A stretch of DNA of 64,000 nucleotides from NCBI GenBank assembly GCA_023014485.1, contig JAJOZX010001871.1, positions 113,501 through 177,500 on the forward strand, given 5' to 3'. The DNA comes from Bathynomus jamesi. Lineage: Eukaryota; Arthropoda; Malacostraca; Isopoda; Cirolanidae. The translations under genes were made by a program, and so were the position numbers. Below, one piece after another: positions 1 to 11,838 of the stretch. The notes beneath the pieces are model-generated. The model made no database searches. It was not told the origin of the DNA and saw nothing but the letters and a program-made list of their open reading frames with translations. The stretch's first letter is position 1; each line of letters begins with the position of its first letter.

Positions 1-1390
1 AACCTACAAACCTCATGTATCTTCAATATTCTGTAGCCATGGCGAACAGCTACATCCAGCTCTGGGCTTGTATATATACCTCTGATCTTACGTTGGTTGG
101 TTGTATGATTACATTCCCTATTGTTCTCCTCTGCGCACTTCACGCACAGGGGAAACATGAGCTTGTGTCTATAACGACGGGTAAGATCGGCATCCATAAA
201 TCGCGTGGAGCACATCTACGGAAGAAAGGTCGAAATAGTACCCGTTTAAATTTGTTGAGAACACCTCAATGGTTGGTAGGTCAGTTCCCACCAGTTTCTC
301 AGGTGCACCCACGGGGTACGGATTGTTCTTCATCACGTAGGGATATAAAGAACAGAAGTCGTAGTAGAGGAGTTTCACGCCCTCCGTAAGCGGAAAGTAT
401 AGCTTGAAGGGATTTTTACGCTCTCCGAACAAGCTATCACCACATTTGAGAGGATCCAGCACCATGGAACGTTTGATAGTGTTTATTTCTTCACGGTACT
501 GTTCATCTGTTTCCATCCGGGCATCATACTCATGCTCCCACAATACTTTGTGAGTGAACTGAGAGCCTATAATTTGATCGCGGGTGCGGGTCCACGCAAG
601 ACTGTCGGCAGGAGATCTACCGTGGATATCTCCTACGATTCCACACTCAGGACGGGGGCATCCCTGCCACCAGCAACCGTTAAAGGAGTACGCAGTCTTC
701 TCTCCAGTGGCACGGTCTTCGCTTAGACCATCAACCCAAAAAACACGACCATTAACCTTAATGGGTACTTCTCCCGTGTTGCGAGCATGCTTTATGTTTA
801 CACCTGTCTGCTGCTGTGTGTATGAGCCAGTAAATAGCCTTGTGCCCATAACTGCGGGGACTGTTTCTGTGAATAACAGCTAAGGTGTCTTTAGGCATGA
901 AGTTATTCTTGAACACCGTAAAACATAATGAGGGATCGTGGTTGCGACTTGCAACGAATCGCATTTGAAACGGCCTATGTACATCCTTCTAAAGGCCTGG
1001 AAACATACTCTAAGCACGTGCACATCATTCACGCAATAACGCTCACATTCATCAGCTATATTGTAAGGTCGAGATTCATTAAAACTGTTGTAGTAGCGGT
1101 CAAAATCTTCGCGTTCATCTGTACTCGTACATTCATAGTTAAAGTAATGTTTGGGTGGAGGTAGTCGTACGTAATTTAAAGTTTCGCTAGTGAGGAATGT
1201 TTAAGGGAAATATCCTTTTGAAACTTCAGCGGCTACACCCAGCACCTTGGGTAGCTTTGCTAGTTTATAAGGTGTGAATAATAAAGTGTCTTTAAACTGT
1301 ACATTACCTCTTATTTGCATCTGTATTAGTTTGTTGCCTCTTTTCAAGGGATCACCTATGTGGACAATTCAGCAGCCTAAAACGTATCTT
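1..1390 (-). pseudogene. Protein-primed type-B DNA polymerase remnant (Polinton/Maverick- or adintovirus-like)
   Basis: The longest open stretch is 169-849 on the minus strand (226 codons). It holds a polymerase motif A of the form DxxSLYP at about 340-360. Upstream, near 1012-1051, a YCxxDVxVL segment looks like exonuclease motif III, and 1200-1390 resembles the stretch between exonuclease motifs II and III. Downstream coding similarity continues in another frame to base 1, so the gene runs off the window. A stop near 1205 and frame changes near 850-930 and 169 break it, so this is a fossil. Protein-primed B-family polymerases of this type occur in Polintons/Mavericks and related viruses. 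No integrase, capsid or terminal repeat is visible here, so the exact source is open. Confidence 0.8.
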
Positions 1391-2890
1391 TACGGCTACC
1401 CGCATCCACCCTTACCTCAGGTTCGACAAGGTATTGTTTAAATTAAACCTTAAACTTAAGGTTCTCACAACTTGGACGCTATTAATAAAATAATGATGGC
1501 AAATATGTTTAATAGATTTAATTTTTAGCCAATACTCTTGACTTGCTCGTCTTTATTCATGTAATGATATATTTATACCTTAAATGATTAAATATATATA
1601 GAAAAGATATGCACAGCCTAATCCTAGCCTTAACCCTAACTTAATCTTATCCTTAGATTTTAAATCGTAACCACACTTAATATTAGAATAAAGGGGAGTA
1701 CATAAATCATATATGTACTAAACTATATTTCATAGAATCCTATTATATCTACCATGTGGTAAGATATAATTCGCTGTAAAATTTGGCACAATATGCACTG
1801 GATCGAATGTTTAATTATATTTACTTACAATTAAATAATTCGTAAGGCAAGCTTAAACTCTTGATTCGATAGATTTAAATTAATTAGTTATAGTAAAAAC
1901 AAGCCACGCGTTAAATAACTAAGTAAATAATTAGAAATAAATTTGTTTAATTTAGATTGAAGTTGGGTAGATTTATATTTAGAATTAATTAATAAGTTAG
2001 TTTTCTTTAATACTTTAAAATATAAAAAGCGCAAAGAAAAACGATGAATAAGGAATGATTGTTATGCTGATAAGTCAGGCAAAATGAAAGGATCCACCTT
2101 TCTTAACAGGTTTTAAAATTTTGGGTACTAAGCTTGGATGGTACTTATAGAAAAATGTTATAGATTTTGTTCCAAGATAAATCTTGGATAAATAATAGTC
2201 AAAATTAAGTATATTGACCAGATTAGATTAATACCAGAATGTGCTTACCTTAGACACAAAACCAATAAATAATTAAAGTATTGATTACTTACAGTTCTCA
2301 ATGATTTGATCCTAAGAAACTAGCCTAACCTAACAATTCGATAACTCCTAACCTGAATTATTATACGAGAAAAATAATTTAGATAAAGCACAAAAAATGA
2401 CACGATTTTAGATTTAATTAAACTGATAAAGCTTTAAGTCAAAGCTAAAAGCAAATAAATTTCCTAACTGAACACTTTGAATCAGGGCAAAACTGGAGAC
2501 TTCCTCACAAAGCAAAGGCTGACTATAGACTCCTAAAAAACTAACCTAACATAACACATGACTTCCGCTTCTGGAATCTTTGAAGTTGGTTTATACAATT
2601 TCGGAAGAAAACGAAACAGTATATATACACATATATTATAAGTTATTTAATATTAGGGATTTATAGACTCTTTTAGTAGAATACATAATTATTATGATCG
2701 AATATGAATTAATCATTTATTTTCTTTGATTTTGGTTGGTTTGTGATTATGTTTTAATAGTTTTTAATTGGTTTTTATTATATTTTGATAACTGTTATGC
2801 CGTTGGGAGTATATTTTAAGAATTTCTGAACCTACTATCTAAATATTTTAAACATACTCCAGGCCAAAAGAAGAAAAAAAAGAAAAACTT
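1391..2890. other. AT-rich intergenic DNA, no gene seen
   Basis: This stretch is very AT-rich, has no open frame of note and shows no recognisable domain on either strand. I see no terminal repeat or tandem array in it. It lies between the polymerase remnant and the 3' end of the BEL/Pao element, so it may hold a decayed LTR of that element, but no paired copy is present to prove this. Confidence 0.6.
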
Positions 2891-2898
2891 AAAATTAA

Positions 2899-3216
2899 TT
2901 AATCATCAATCAATTGATTTCTTATTCGATCTCTGGCTTTTTGAGCTGCTACACGAGTAGATCTTCTAAGGGTAGCATTCGAATTAGAAATAGATGGAGT
3001 GGAATGGCCAGAGGTTTGAGTAGAGTTCGGAGATGGGTCGGATGAACTTTCAGCATTTAATTCCAGCGGAGTTAAATGCATTAAAGATCTGCTGACAATG
3101 CCGGATGATGTTTTCAATCTCACCGAACGAATAAATCCGTCGATACCAGGTTCGAGTTCGGTGATTCGTCCCATCTGCCAGTTCATACGGGATCCGTCTT
3201 GATAGATTAGTACCAA
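2899..3216 (-). pseudogene. BEL/Pao C-terminal domain (DUF5641-like)
   Basis: This 105-codon minus-strand frame follows the integrase with one base between frames. It reads as the small beta-rich domain found after integrase in BEL/Pao: VLIYQDGSRMNWQMGRI, then a run ending in LTPLE. The tail is rich in Ser and Arg and ends at a stop at 2899. It marks the 3' end of the coding region, so any 3' LTR must lie below about 2890. Confidence 0.8.
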
Positions 3217-3217
3217 G

Positions 3218-4542
3218 TCACCGACTTGGACCTTCTGGTTGAGTGATGATTTTTTTCCATTTACCGTTGTTCCTAAGAGAAACTAAATATTCCTTCTGCC
3301 AGCGCTTCCAGAATTGATTCTTGATTTTAGAATATCTCTTTAGCCTAGCTTTTAGATTTTCAGTTGTGCAGGGTTCAGGTTCCAAAGTTTGAAGATGCAC
3401 GACGGTCGTTAAGTTTCTCCCGGGTAGTAAATGGGAAGGAGTTAAAGGTTGAGAATCATTTAAGTCATCACTCACATGAGTGATGGGCCGAGCGTTGATA
3501 AGTGCTTTAACTTCAACAAGTAATGTTTGTAGATCCTCCAATGATATGAAGGAATATCCTAAGATTTTCTTTAGAGAAGTCTTGGTTAAGCCTATTAATC
3601 TTTCCCAAAATCCTCCCATCCACGGAGACAGACTAAGAATGAACCGCCATTCGGATTTATGTAGATTTAGGAAGGCGTTGACTTTGGAATCCTTTTGTAT
3701 TTTCATTAAGAATTGAGAAGCCACTGTAAATGTTTTAGAGTTATCACTATAGATTATGCGAAGGCATCCTCGGCGATGAATACACCTTTTAAATGCTCGT
3801 AAGAAAGAGGTGGCGGTATTGTCTTCCACTAATTCTAAATGAATAGCCCTAGTCACGGCACATGTAAAAAGACAGACATGCATTTTGATAAATCTGCCTT
3901 GACCCCGCACATGTAGCGCTCCGGTGTAGTTTACTCCCACGACTGAAAATGGATGTGATTCCACAATCCGCAGTGATGGTAAATCCGGTATAGGAGGAAT
4001 AGAAAAATGTCTCCCATGTAGGTGTTTACAAATCACATACGATTTGAGGATAGATTTGACTTGTCTAATTTGTGGAATCCACCATTTCTGCCGCAAAAAA
4101 AAACTACTCGGGAAATACTTGCATGTCCTAACTGAATATGATATTTTAGAATAGTTAATTTGGTAAAATGATTATTTTTAGGCATAAGTATAGGATATTT
4201 TGCGTCATAAGTAAGGTCAGACTTCCCAAGTCTTCCCTTGCATCTTGAAACCCCTTCATGAATGAAAAGATAAAATTGTTTGATTAGATTTGTGGATTTA
4301 GATTCATTTTCAAAGTATGAGAATTCCTCAGGTAAGGACTCCCTTTGTACTGTTTGGATTAAATAATCTTCAGCATCTTGAATTTCTTGTAGATTGATTT
4401 CATGATTACCTACAGAACATGATTGATTAGTTTGCTTCTTGAGTAATTTAATGAATCGGAAGACCAAAACCGTAACATGGATTAATTTACTCATGTTACC
4501 GTATCGATTTATATCGAGAATTGTTTCAGTGTCGTGTGACAC
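3218..4542 (-). pseudogene. BEL/Pao integrase
   Basis: The 4033-4542 frame is the zinc-binding N-terminal part, with GRLGKSDL and HIQLGHAS. The 3218-4096 frame is the catalytic core, which shows GVNYTGAL, the central YSDNSKTF with the second catalytic Asp, then WMGGFWERLIGLTK with the catalytic Glu. The next block, ALINARPITHV, is the usual end of the core in this group. Integrase would insert the cDNA copy of the element. At least one frameshift near 4060 breaks it. Confidence 0.88.
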
Positions 4543-4663
4543 TACAGGGTGAGTTTCAACAAGAAATTCTCCGCTTTCTTGTGTTTCAATGTTTTCTGGC
4601 CATTCTTCTTCATTACATAACCAATCGGGTCAAACAAACCACTTGTTGGACTCCAAAAATGAT

Positions 4664-5381
4664 TTAGCGGTGATACCTCGTGATATAAGATAACGGATTT
4701 TCTTTCATTGGTACATATTTAATCTCAGCTTGAGGTACCAACTTCTTGATCTCATTTACGCGATTTTCTACGTAAGGCTTCAAAAGCTTATTTGTTGCTA
4801 ACCACGACAGAACAACTTTACTGTCCGACCATAAATATATATGGTCGAATTGGAGTTCTTGAGAGTAAGCTTCTAGAATGTAGTTGATTAAGCGAGACGA
4901 CAAACTCATTGCCGTCAGTTCTGCTCGTGGTATGGATAAACCTTTCAAAAGTAAAACCTTTACCTTTGACATAATTAAAATAGATTTGTTTCCAGACACA
5001 AAGTAAATTGCTGTTCCATAGGCGTTTGTGCTGGCATCCGAGAATGTATGCATTGATACAGTCTCGTTTAAATTTAGATTTCGTGGGATGGCCAGATTTT
5101 TTTATAGCTTTGATTTCTTGAGATAGAGTTATCCATTCTCTGCTTAGTTCGTCGTTCAATGGCTCATCCCAATCTAATTTTTGTTTCCACAACCCATGTA
5201 GAAACATGCGTGTTTTGATTGTAACAGGGTTTAAGTAGCCTAAAGGGTCAAACACCTTAGCAACATTGTTCAAGACTACCCTTTTTGTTAAATTAAAATT
5301 ATTGAATATAAAGTGAGGATAGAGTAGCGTGTCCGATTCCTTGTCCCATATCATTCCTAAAACCTTAATTGGTTTATCCAA
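4664..5381 (-). pseudogene. BEL/Pao reverse transcriptase thumb and RNase H
   Basis: Two overlapping minus-strand frames cover this part. The upstream one (4818-5381) starts with KVLGMIWD and the FDPLGYLNP block that joins the reverse transcriptase to RNase H in BEL/Pao. The downstream one (4664-5053) carries RNase H residues: the Asp in FSDAS, the Glu in IPRAELTA and the Asp in LWSDSK. A frameshift separates them near 5050-5100. Confidence 0.8.
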
Positions 5382-5397
5382 CTTGACTCCGTTGTTT

Positions 5398-6392
5398 TTA
5401 GTTAAGGGAGGTTGAATTCGTGGCCCATTCTCTCAAAGTCAGATCAGCTGCGCTGAGCAACGTTTGAGATTCTTGATAGAAGCTCAGCAATTGATTTTCA
5501 TTGTCTGACGAGAATATGAAATTATCCACGTATATATTACGTTCAACCTGCTTGCTCACCAGAGAGGAATGTTCTCTCAAATGATGTAAAATTGTGGCAT
5601 TCAGTAGAAACTGACTGCACGTCGCTCCGAACAAAGCCACTTTGAAGCGGTAAATACAATTGGGTGAGTCAGGGTTAAAACGATTTTCAGGCCATAGGAA
5701 ACGGGTTGCATCTCTGTCCTTTTCATTAAGTGAAATAATAAGGTAGGCTTTCGCAATATCAATAACGCAAGCATAATGACCTAACCTAAATCTCAATAAA
5801 ATGTGCCCTAAATCATGGATTAAAGATGGTCCAGCGTACATACAGTCATTAAAACTTGGATTACCCGCTGAACAATCAAAAACAATTCTCAGAGGAGTGG
5901 TAGTAGAATCTCTCTTAATTCCGTGATGTGACAAATAGTAAATATTAGAATTGTTTGATAGAGTTTGAAAATTTGGGACTAACTCCACAAATTCTTTAGT
6001 GATGTGATCCTTATCACATCATTGTAAGTTAAATCTTCTGGGGTCTTCCTTAGTTTGTTAAGAGTAGACAAAAGTCTACCCTTTGCCATACCGTAATTAG
6101 AAGGCAGAGGGGGATGATTTTCCTTCCAAGGAAGTCTGACATCATATCTGTCATTACAGTAGGTAATGTCTTCGTAGAATTTTTTCATGACTCTATGCTC
6201 AGAGTCAGATGGTTCATTTATTTTGATTCCTAAAGAATCGAGATCCCATAATTTGTCAATCTCGGAACCAGAATTAGACTCGTACACTCCAACTCTAAGT
6301 TTGGATAAATTAGAATTTAGATTGCTAGATTTGTTAGTTGATTTGAATTTAATTGGACCACTAATGACATTACCTAACTCTGTTTCTAACAA
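5398..6392 (-). pseudogene. BEL/Pao linker and reverse transcriptase
   Basis: The 5979-6392 frame is the linker that precedes the reverse transcriptase in BEL/Pao polyproteins, with the LPWKENHPPLPSNYG block. The 5398-5988 frame is the reverse transcriptase palm: it shows RIVFDCSAG, the IDIAKAYL block with a catalytic Asp, and the catalytic turn as YVDN where the family has YVDD. The Asp-to-Asn change would disable the enzyme. The two frames are offset, so a frameshift lies near 5980. Confidence 0.82.
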
Positions 6393-6633
6393 ATGAATGT
6401 CATTATGCTTATTTGACCAGTTATAAAGTTAAAATTATAGTCAGAACCAATTAAAATGCTAATTTCATTAATAGAGTCGTTTTTAATTACCAAAGACGCT
6501 AACTGTACGCCTTGGGATTTTAAAATTTGAATGGTTGGTGTTATCCCTGGAATAACAACTTTAGATGGAAGTCTATCAACCAGAATGACTTCTATTTCAT
6601 GTGTATTAGATTTAATTTGAATTAGAATTTTAG

Positions 6634-7583
6634 CTATGATACATCACAGCTCTGTGTTTTACTGCTAGAGTTGAAACCATCAATAAGACAGGCGGTCTTC
6701 TTGTAAGGTTTTATGTTGTATTCTGTCGCTATAGATTTAAGCATGAAGCTTTTCTTTGATCCTTGATCGAAAAGCGTGCATAAATTAATTACACCGTAGT
6801 CAGTTACTACAGGCAACGTGGCAGCAGGCAATGCTGTGCTTAATTTGTTTTTGGTTAAAGCAGCTGATACCGAAGTGACTGCACGCTCAGTTTGTTCTTC
6901 TTCACTCTGACTATTGGTGTTAATCAACTCATTTGCAGATTTAAAACACAAAAGTGAATGATGCCTATTTTGATAAAACCTACATGAAAATTTACTCATG
7001 CAGTTTGACGTTTTATGATTATTCCTCAAACAGTTGAGGCATAGATTTAAAGCGCGAGACCTCTTCGAGGGTAATTTGGGAGTGTCATACTTAGGACACT
7101 CATGAACCTTATGCTCTGATGAACAGAGTGCACAAAGTTTTATTCGATTTTCCTTGTTTCCATTTCTATTAGCAATGGAAAAAGAACCTACAGTAGATTT
7201 GTTATAATTAGATTTATAAAAATTAGTGTTAGACTTTGGGCGAATATCATGGAAATTCGCTTTGTCTTTTACATAATTAAAATTAGATTTAACATCCTCA
7301 GTAGGCTTGTTTTCGGGCTCTACTGACTGTAACAATGATAGTTCATTCTCAATTGCTTTCCTAAAACTATCTACAGCCCAATAATCGGACTTAGCAGCTC
7401 GATTAATATTATCCCTAACGCGATATGGTAATTTACGTTGCAATAGGGCGGGGAAAACAAAACCAGCTTCGTCAATATTTGTGCCAATAACTTTGAGACC
7501 ACGGAGATGGCATTCATACTGGGCACGAAATTTACTAATTTCGGTAGAATTAGCTCTGGGACATTCCAGTAGTATGATGGCAT
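6634..7583 (-). pseudogene. BEL/Pao gag C-terminus with zinc knuckles and start of protease
   Basis: Two overlapping minus-strand frames (7371-7583 and 6634-7443) make up this piece. The longer one has clustered cysteines of the form CxLCxxxHKVHECP, then CLNCLRNNHKTSNC, matching the paired knuckles of BEL/Pao gag. Near its end, at about 6760-6800, the sequence LFDQGSKKSF takes the place of the D-S/T-G protease signature. That matches the DUF1758 aspartic protease of this group with the Ser/Thr changed to Gln. The N-terminal gag is missing. Coding similarity continues weakly through 6400-6633 in another frame. Confidence 0.75.
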
Positions 7584-7617
7584 TTCGGACGAGGAATTTG
7601 GGGTGCTTTGAATCCTG

Positions 7618-7753
7618 CCCCTGGAGGGGCCCCCCGGAGGCCTACGCCTCCGTTATGAGAGGGCTCCCCTTCCTTAAGCTCCTCACCCCATTTATGGGGT
7701 CTCCCAGGTCATAATGAAGGGCACTTGACCCTTGAGGGACCCTTGAGGTGCCC
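7618..7753. repeat. GC-rich cluster of four short hairpins
   Basis: In an AT-rich setting this segment contains four back-to-back inverted repeats: CCCCTGGAGGGG at 7618-7629, GGAGGC...GCCTCC at 7636-7651, CCCCAT...ATGGGG at 7686-7699 and GGGCAC...GTGCCC at 7719-7753. It starts where the BEL/Pao coding similarity stops. I do not recognise it. Confidence 0.6.
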
Positions 7754-8488
7754 CCTCCTCCTTGGCGGGTAAAAAAAATTAAAAAAGGATTCGTCTTCAC
7801 ATTCCTTCTAAAAAAAAATTAAATTAAAAAAAAAATTCATTCTTGCCTTCCTCCATAAAAAAATCATCCTTGCCTTCTTTCACGAGAAAAATAATCTTCC
7901 TGTGGGATCCTATCATGGTCGTTCATGACGCAAAAACAAACAAAATTAGACAAAAGAATGCAAAAACATACAAACATTCGAGTACTTCTTAAGCAGCGTT
8001 CCGGCACGTTCCGCCGTGTTCGTGAACCCGTTAGTTTTATCTTTCTGTAAGTGTTCGTGCAAAAGATCCATTTCTAGAGCACCAGGATTCTGCTGATATA
8101 TTATATATTATATATATATATATACATACATATACTAGTAAACGTAACCAACATATATATTTTGTATATAAGAACTGTAATAAGTTATAAGGCAAATAGC
8201 AAAGATTTCTTTAATGTTATCCATGATCTCATCGTTTTGGATTAACATATTAATAACGATACCACACAAAATAAAATTAGAATAAATACAGTCAACTCAA
8301 ACAAATTTTGCCTTGTTCTAATATTGTATTACGAAATAGATCAAGAAACTATTAAATAAATTAATTTTAATTTCATTGATCTAACCTAAGGGGAAGCTAT
8401 TATATTTCATTCCAATCGTATAATAACGTGGTAACAAACATCATGAACAATAAATATTATCATAACTAATTATATATATATATATATA

Positions 8489-8561
<73 letters not shown>

Positions 8562-8894
8562 CACACACATATATATATATTAGCCCTTTTAAAAACACTA
8601 GAATGGTTGCGAATACATGCATTTTATATTTCATAATTTCAAATATCGTTATCTTTCCTCATAGTTCATCCAGTTAAACTATAGCGGCTGTTCTAAACTA
8701 TGCATGAAAATACATCTTCAATAACTCAGCCTAGTCAGTAGTCATGCATGCGTATTCGAATAGATTCAAATACTGAATCATCAATTCCATCTCTAAACAT
8801 CCACTTAAGCATTATTATCATTAATACTATTTATGTACAAGATTATTTAAATTAATCATTTGATTTCTACAAAACAGCTAGCATCTCAATCTTT
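7754..8894. other. Non-coding, AT-rich, with TA microsatellites
   Basis: No coding similarity is visible on either strand. Simple TA runs occur at about 8097-8127 and 8471-8580. Confidence 0.6.
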
Positions 8895-9025
8895 TAAGTA
8901 TCATGACGTGTACATTATACTGTTTAATCATGCTATTTCATTTCCTATAGTCCCACTAAGTTTATCAACATTATCATACCATTAGCAATATAACACACAC
9001 ACACACACACATTCACACACACACA

Positions 9026-9069
<44 letters not shown>

Positions 9070-10080
9070 CCAGATAATGGTTTGTCCCGAAAATGAACTT
9101 TCTTAATATTTTCAATTAAAAGAAAACGTGTGGTGAATTTTTCAAGGCATAACTCTAGTATTAAACCCAGTAGCAAAGATTGTCAAGCAAAAAATAGTCC
9201 TAAATCCACTATTCTAAATCCATGTATTCTCTGTGATATATATATAAACACGCAGTATAATTAACGTAAAGAACGACGCTTGTATAGGAGAATATTCCGC
9301 GCAAGATGAGGAGAGAGAACAAAACAAATGAAAAATGAGGTAACCACCCGGAATCGAACCCGGGATCTTCCGATTGCCGTCAGATAGATAACCATTACAC
9401 CACGGGCCTCACTTGAACAAATGCCGTAATTCTCCTACATACGCGCAGAAACCAAGCCCAAGAGGGCACCTCCCGCTGCCGTACATTATATACATTTTAA
9501 CTGCAAACACGCAGTATAATTAACGTAAAGAACGACGCTTGTATAGGAGAATATTCCGCGCAAGATGAGGAGAGAGAACGAAACAAATGAAAAAATGAGG
9601 TAACCACCCGGGAATCGAAACCGGGATCTTCCGATTGCCGATCAGATATGATAACCATTATACCACGGGCCTCACTCGAACAAATACCGTAATTCTCCTA
9701 CATACGCGCAGAAACCAATGCCCCAAGGGGGCACCTCCCGCTTGCCGTACATTATATACATTTTAACTGCAAACACGCAGTATAATTAACGTAAAGAACG
9801 ACGCTTGTATAGGAGAATATTCCGCGCAAGATGAGAAGAGAGAACGAAACAAATGAAAAAAATGAGGTAACCACCCTGGAATCGAACCCTGGATCTTCCG
9901 ATTGTTTCGTTTTCTCTCCTCATCTTGCGCGGAATATTCTCCTATACAAGCGTCGTTCTTTACGTTAATTATACTGCGTGTTTGCAGTTAAAATGTATAT
10001 AATGTACGGCAAGCGGGAGGTGCCCTCTTGGGGCATTGGTTTCAGCGCGTATGTAGGAGAATTACGGCATTTGTTCGAGT

Positions 10081-10157
10081 GAGGCCCGTGGTGTAATGGT
10101 CATCATATCTGACCGGCAATCGGAAGATCCCGGGTTCGATTCCCGGGTGGTTACCTC
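10081..10157 (+). repeat. tRNA-like head, array 1
   Basis: The B-box arm is perfectly paired and the anticodon-type stem TCTGA/TCGGA closes a 7-base loop CCGGCAA. Position 33 of that loop would be C, not the near-universal U. The acceptor stem pairs over only four base pairs (GAGG/CCTC). It is a tRNA pseudogene or SINE head, unlikely to be a working tRNA. Confidence 0.6.
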
Positions 10158-10345
10158 ATTTTTCATTTGTTTCGTTCACTCTACTCATCTTGCGCGGTAT
10201 ATTCTCCTATACAAGCGTCGTTCTTTACGTTAATTATACTGCGTGTTTGCAGTTAAAATGTATATAATGTACGGCAAGCGGGAGGTGCCCTCTTGGGGCA
10301 TTGGTTTCTGCGCGTATGTAGGAGAATTACGGCATTTGTTCGAGT

Positions 10346-10422
10346 GAGGCCCGTGGTGTAATGGTTATCATATCTGACCGGCAATCGGAAGATCCCGGGT
10401 TCGATTCCCGGGTGGTTACCTC
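10346..10422 (+). repeat. tRNA-like head, array 1
   Basis: This is the second plus-strand head, almost identical to the one 265 bp upstream, with the same loop CCGGCAA and the same weak acceptor stem. The array stops just after it in a TA run. Confidence 0.6.
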
Positions 10423-10697
10423 ATTTTTTCATTTGTTTCGTTCTCTCTCCTCATCTTGCGCGGAATATTCTCCGATAAAAGCGTCGTTCTTTACGTTATG
10501 TATATATATATTATATATATATATTATATATATATATATATGAAAAATAAAGCTCTTTCTTACTTTTTTCAGAAACATTAAATTTTTATTGATACTTAAT
10601 CAGTTAATCATTGATTAATTAGAAAATTAATTATTCGTCACTTTTTCCCTAAAAATGATTAATTTTCCATGCCCTACCATACATACAAACAAATTGG

Positions 10698-10988
10698 GTG
10701 CTCTTCCAATATGTGCTCTACCGCGAAACTGTGATCTACCATATTCCAATACGTGCTCTACCGTGAAACTAGCCTTATAAGGCTAACTAACGAAAATATC
10801 ATGACTTAACCTAACCAATCGTTAGGTCAACTATACGCCCTTGACGATTGGTTAGGTTAAGTCATGATATTTTCGTTAGTTAGCCTTATAAGGCTAACTA
10901 ACGTACCTGCTGCTAATCCGAATAATCTAAGATAGACCACGTATTGGAATGTAAATTTTCGCGGTAGAGCACATATTGGAAGAGCACC
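10698..10988. mobile_element. MITE with 9-bp target duplication, nested in LIR1 left arm
   Basis: The ends are inverted repeats starting GTGCTCTTCCAATATGTGCT and ending with its complement. A perfect direct repeat ACAAATTGG flanks it at 10689-10697 and 10989-10997. The other LIR1 arm carries the unfilled site, CCAATTTGG at 36873-36881, with matching flanks on both sides. There is no coding region. A 140-bp foldback makes up the centre. The 9-bp duplication suits a MULE-type or similar element, which is inference. Confidence 0.85.
10766..10906. repeat. Foldback palindrome, copy 1
   Basis: Two arms containing TTCGTTAGTTAGCCTTATAA and GGTTAGGTTAAGTC in inverted order flank a short spacer with TACGCCCTTGACG. 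Related foldbacks occur at 22990-23125 and 44570-44722, each inside a different host element. Confidence 0.85.
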
Positions 10989-11080
10989 ACAAATTGGAAT
11001 GCTCATTCGTTAAAAATTCAGATTTCAGAAATGAAAAATCTGATCATGTAAGGTCTGCGAGTTCAGAATTCTGTGAACCT

Positions 11081-11130
<50 letters not shown>

Positions 11131-11134
<4 letters not shown>

Positions 11135-11838
11135 AACACAGACCGTGCATGGAACAAGGAACTCTTCTGGGAAAATTAAATCCACTATAGTCCGAATAAG
11201 TAATGGTAAATGACAAATACCATAGTTTTTCTTTTTCATGATGCTAGCCCGACGTGGGCAACGGGCCTCTCGCAAAGAGGTCCCATAAATATAGCTTCCC
11301 TCACCAGCTATCTGCAAAGCAGACAGGATCCAGCTGGATCCTGGTAAATGACAAATACCATAGTTTCTCAGGGGACCATTCTGAGTTTGTGTATATTAAA
11401 CGGACGTGTTACGTGCCTTGAAAAGTGGACGCTCAATGTCCCGGTTGAGGTTTAAGTTTTGTTTTTTGCCTAAAAATACAATAGTTACCCCTTTTTCTTT
11501 GATTTATTCAATCCGACGTGAATGCAACGAGTCTTTTACTTATATAGAGGTTCTGAATGTAGTGGGACTAGGCTTGCTTTAAACCCTAGATCCATGTCCC
11601 AAAGCTGGATCCTGTCTGCTTTGCAGATAGCTGGTGAGGGAAGCTATATTTATGGGACCTCTTTGCGAGAGACCCGTTGCCCACGTCGGGCTAGCATCAT
11701 GAAAAAGAAAAACTATGGTATTTGTCATTTACCATTACTTATTCGGACTATAGTGGATTTAATTTTCCCAGAAGAGTTCCTTGTTCCATGCACGGTCTGT
11801 GTTTATCATAAAAGTTTCTCAGGGGACCATTCTGAGTT

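Larger units (their letters stand above)
2880..7590 (-). mobile_element. BEL/Pao-type LTR retrotransposon, internal region, decayed
   Basis: Reading the minus strand from 7590 down to 2899 gives the BEL/Pao domain order: gag with zinc knuckles, an aspartic protease start, a linker, reverse transcriptase, RNase H, a zinc-binding region, integrase and a C-terminal DUF5641-like domain. The frame changes at least six times, so the copy is dead. No pair of LTRs could be identified: the 5' side is lost at about 7590, where a GC-rich palindromic segment begins, and the 3' side fades into AT-rich DNA. Confidence 0.88.
9255..10500. repeat. Palindromic tandem array of tRNA-like units (array 1)
   Basis: Units of about 260-267 bp each hold a 74-77 bp tRNA-like head and a tail rich in CTCTCC and TGCGCGG. 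Minus-strand heads lie at 9337-9410, 9597-9673 and 9864-9904 (cut short). At 9905 the orientation flips and plus-strand heads follow at 10081-10157 and 10346-10422. The heads keep an A-box-like GTGGTGTAATGG and a perfect B-box GGTTCGATTCC. The array is flanked by TA runs and sits in LIR1's left arm only. Confidence 0.85.

Noticed and set aside
9337..10422. Functional tRNA genes in array 1
   Set aside because: B-box arms are good, but the acceptor stem is mostly unpaired and position 33 is C, so I call them tRNA-derived.
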